A stretch of DNA of 64,000 bases from assembly GCA_016714985.1 (NCBI GenBank), contig JADKBS010000001.1:877915-941914 (forward strand). The letters are read 5' to 3'. Numbering within the stretch: position 1 is the first letter of the stretch; the number at the start of each line of letters is the position of its first letter. Positions 61,075 through 64,000 of the stretch are shown here, piece after piece. The notes under the pieces were generated by a model. The model had not been told where the DNA came from. It saw only the letters and a program-made list of their open reading frames with translations, and made no database searches. Position numbers and translations under genes: made by a program. The stretch comes from Saprospiraceae bacterium (GTDB taxonomy: Bacteria; Bacteroidota; Bacteroidia; Chitinophagales; Saprospiraceae).

Positions 61075-64000
61075 CTTAGCAGCCATTATCCAGAATAAGA
61101 AGGATTGAAACATGTACCATATCCCCGCCAAGGGCTTCGGCTTAGCAGCCATTATCCAGAATAAGAAGGTTGAAACACCAAGGTTAGCAGGCCGAATACA
61201 GCAGCGGACCTTAGCAGCCATTATCCAGAATAAGAAGGATTGAGCGCACTTAGCAGCCATTATCCAGAATAAGAAGGATTGAAACGGAAATCAACTGTCC
61301 ATAAAACTAAGCTGCCTACCTTAGCAGCCATTATCCAGAATAAGAAGGATTGAAACGGCGTGTACTACAAGTTCTTGGCACTATCGTGGGCAACTTAGCA
61401 GCCATTATCCAGAATAAGAAGGATTGAAACGCGGAAAATGACATCCATCGTGAAACGGATAGACCCCTTAGCAGCCATTATCCAGAATAAGAAGGATTGA
61501 AACAACCCTACACGTCGAGCGGCGAGGGCCATTGTGGCGGCTTAGCAGCCATTATCCAGAATAAGAAGGATTGAAACATGGTGACCGCTCCTGCCCCTTG
61601 CTGGGATTGGGTGCTTAGCAGCCATTATCCAGAATAAGAAGGATTGAAACTTGAATGGTGATTGAATTATCCTTCCAGTGCTTTAGCTTAGCAGCCATTA
61701 TCCAGAATAAGAAGGATTGAAACTGGCCTTCGCTTGCCTCAACTGGGTCAACGAGGGCACCAACTTAGCAGCCATTATCCAGAATAAGAAGGATTGAAAC
61801 CCATGCGGCAAAGGTGGGGATGGGTGAGGAGGTGGGGCTTAGCAGCCATTATCCAGAATAAGAAGGATTGAAACGCAGCAGAGGAGGCTACTTCTTACGC
61901 TGCACAAAACCTTAGCAGCCATTATCCAGAATAAGAAGGATTGAAACTCCGAAACCGGGAGGGCAAGGTCCATAAATAGAGGCTTAGCAGCCATTATCCA
62001 GAATAAGAAGGATTGAAACCCGAACCTGTTAATTAACGCCCCGCCCACCTTTGGGCTTAGCAGCCATTATCCAGAATAAGAAGGATTGAAACACTTTGGC
62101 GGGAAGTTCAACTGCTGCTCAGTATGGCAGCTTAGCAGCCATTATCCAGAATAAGAAGGATTGAAACTTCCTATAGCCCTGGAGCGTGTAGCCGCTGGCC
62201 AGCTTAGCAGCCATTATCCAGAATAAGAAGGATTGAAACGGGGTTAATAAGCGGGTGGCTGATTGGAGAGATGATGCTTAGCAGCCATTATCCAGAATAA
62301 GAAGGATTGAAACTCGGTGTGCAGATGCCGAGAACCTGGCGACGACTGCTTAGCAGCCATTATCCAGAATAAGAAGGATTGAAACTCAGCTGCCCGTCCC
62401 GGCTTGTATCCTTTTGAATCTTAGCAGCCATTATCCAGAATAAGAAGGATTGAAACTTCAGAACCGTGCGGGAGCGGGGCGATGAGCTGGCGCCTTAGCA
62501 GCCATTATCCAGAATAAGAAGGATTGAAACTGAAAGCGGCGGACGAATTGAAGGTCGCCCTGGGTGGCTTAGCAGCCATTATCCAGAATAAGAAGGATTG
62601 AAACCGACATTACCGATGAGTCGTTCATTAAAATGGCTCTTCTTAGCAGCCATTATCCAGAATAAGAAGGATTGAAACCAAATCTAAAAATCAAGAATCA
62701 TGAGCAATCGTCAGCCTTAGCAGCCATTATCCAGAATAAGAAGGATTGAAACGGCTGAAAATCCAGAGTGGGAAAAGCAGAACGACAGCTTATCAGCCAT
62801 TATCCAGAATAAGAAGGATTGAAACTAGGCCGTCCTGGGTGAAGTCATAGTCGCGGTCATCCACTTAGCAGCCATTATCCAGAATAAGAAGGATTGAAAC
62901 ATGACGATGGTTTGCAGCTCGCTGTTGGCGGGGATCTTAGCAGCCATTATCCAGAATAAGAAGGATTGAAACTTTGTAGCTGCGGACATGTTATTTTTTC
63001 TGCGAAAGCTTAGCAGCCATTATCCAGAATAAGAAGGATTGAAACGATTGGTTGAAAAATAGCAATTGGGCAAGGCTTTTAAACTTAGCAGCCATTATCC
63101 AGAATAAGAAGGATTGAAACTTGTATTAGGCATTCCCATTTTCTTCTAAGGATTTAACTTAGCAGCCATTATCCAGAATAAGAAGGATTGAAACCGGCAT
63201 GATAGCACTCCGACTCAATACCACCTACCTCTTAGCAGCCATTATCCAGAATAAGAAGGATTGAAACACAAATTCTTGGATTACCCCGCAGAGGTGACGA
63301 TTTCTTAGCAGCCATTATCCAGAATAAGAAGGATTGAAACCGGTCTCAAGCTCAAGTTTCAACGACTTTATTTCCGCTTAGCAGCCATTATCCAGAATAA
63401 GAAGGATTGAAACCTGTAACGTCCAACGTGGGCGTTGCAAATTCACTTAGCAGCCATTATCCAGAATAAGAAGGATTGAAACTCATAAGTTCAATACAGG
63501 CGCACGAATGTACTGGCATGCTTAGCAGCCATTATCCAGAATAAGAAGGATTGAAACGGCATCAATTTCTGCTTGCGTTCTTTTTGTCATCTTCTTAGCA
63601 GCCATTATCCAGAATAAGAAGGATTGAAACATAAGCGCAACAACGCAAACGAGGCCGACGATTAGGGCTTAGCAGCCATTATCCAGAATAAGAAGGATTG
63701 AAACAAGCGTTGAAAAAACGTTTGTGTTTACACTTGCAAAACTTAGCAGCCATTATCCAGAATAAGAAGGATTGAAACATAATCAACACCAAATAAATCA
63801 GCAGCGGCAATGGCTTAGCAGCCATTATCCAGAATAAGAAGGATTGAAACCCAAATATGTGATTGGCTTGAGCGAAAAGATAATAGCCTTAGCAGCCATT
63901 ATCCAGAATAAGAAGGATTGAAACGAGGGTGTTGTTATCCTTACGCCAATTCGCCCGCCCTCTTAGCAGCCATTATCCAGAATAAGAAGGATTGAAACTC
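61075..64000 (+). CRISPR. Type I-B CRISPR array, 41 repeats in the window, continuing past the end
   Basis: 37-bp repeat beginning CTTAGCAGCC and ending GGATTGAAAC, the usual type I-B 3' end. First repeat 61075-61111, last 63962-63998. Spacers are mostly 34-40 nt and all different by eye. Repeat 2 (61141-61176) lacks one A; repeat 3 (61210-61243) is cut short at GGATTGA and followed by only five bases (GCGCA) before repeat 4 at 61249; repeat 25 (62789-62825) has TTATC for TTAGC. All other repeats look identical. The odd ones lie at the leader-proximal end. Confidence 0.99.

Noticed and set aside
61051..62048. Short minus-strand frames containing repeated FQSFLFWIMAAK
   Set aside because: They are translations of the CRISPR repeats.

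Overview
The window looks like a chromosomal stretch from a Bacteroidota bacterium, most likely of the Saprospiraceae/Chitinophagales type. The reasons are several very large secreted proteins with type IX secretion (T9SS) C-terminal sorting domains, SprB-like and FG-GAP/VCBS repeats, a TonB-dependent receptor, a propeller-type sensor kinase with a LytTR regulator, weak Shine-Dalgarno signals, and promoters of the TTTG-N19-TAnnTTTG type. The family assignment is inference.

Layout. 1-9100: end of an outer-membrane protein, a small Spy-like periplasmic protein, a giant SprB-repeat T9SS protein (minus), a TonB-dependent receptor and a striking homologue of the animal sphingolipid delta4-desaturase. 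9100-10400: a REP-type palindrome cluster around a RAYT transposase gene broken by an in-frame stop. 10400-15900: a minus-strand group encoding a SIR2-like protein with a putative effector-associated C-terminal domain, a membrane-anchored nSTAND-type NTPase and a secreted leucine-rich-repeat protein (frameshifted), a possible conflict/defence module. 15900-20050: a GMC oxidoreductase (frameshifted) with its gluconate-dehydrogenase-subunit-3-like partner, tRNA-Gly, and an HtrA protease, with several palindromic elements between. 20200-28100: a PIN toxin-antitoxin pair, an acyltransferase, a sodium:solute symporter and a LytTR regulator/propeller kinase pair. 28300-47100: a small exported protein followed by five giant exported proteins, three of them tandem VCBS-repeat paralogues; two covarying inverted repeats sit in this tract. 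47200-50160: small membrane and unknown proteins, tRNA-Ser and a DnaQ-like exonuclease.

50290-64000: a type I-B CRISPR-Cas locus: HTH fragment, WYL regulator, cas8b, cas7, cas5, cas3, cas6, cas1, cas2, cas4, then an array of 41 repeats that runs off the window. The adaptation genes, cas6 and WYL are intact, but cas8b, cas7, cas5 and cas3 carry at least nine apparent frameshifts, mostly in homopolymers, and a roughly 400-bp block of extremely high G+C lies between cas8b and cas7. This is either a badly sequenced patch or a decayed interference module; raw reads would settle which.

Long reading frames antisense to real genes were left out. Where a long frame starts at TTG or lacks a signal peptide, I moved the start to the ATG that gives a sensible N-terminus and said so.
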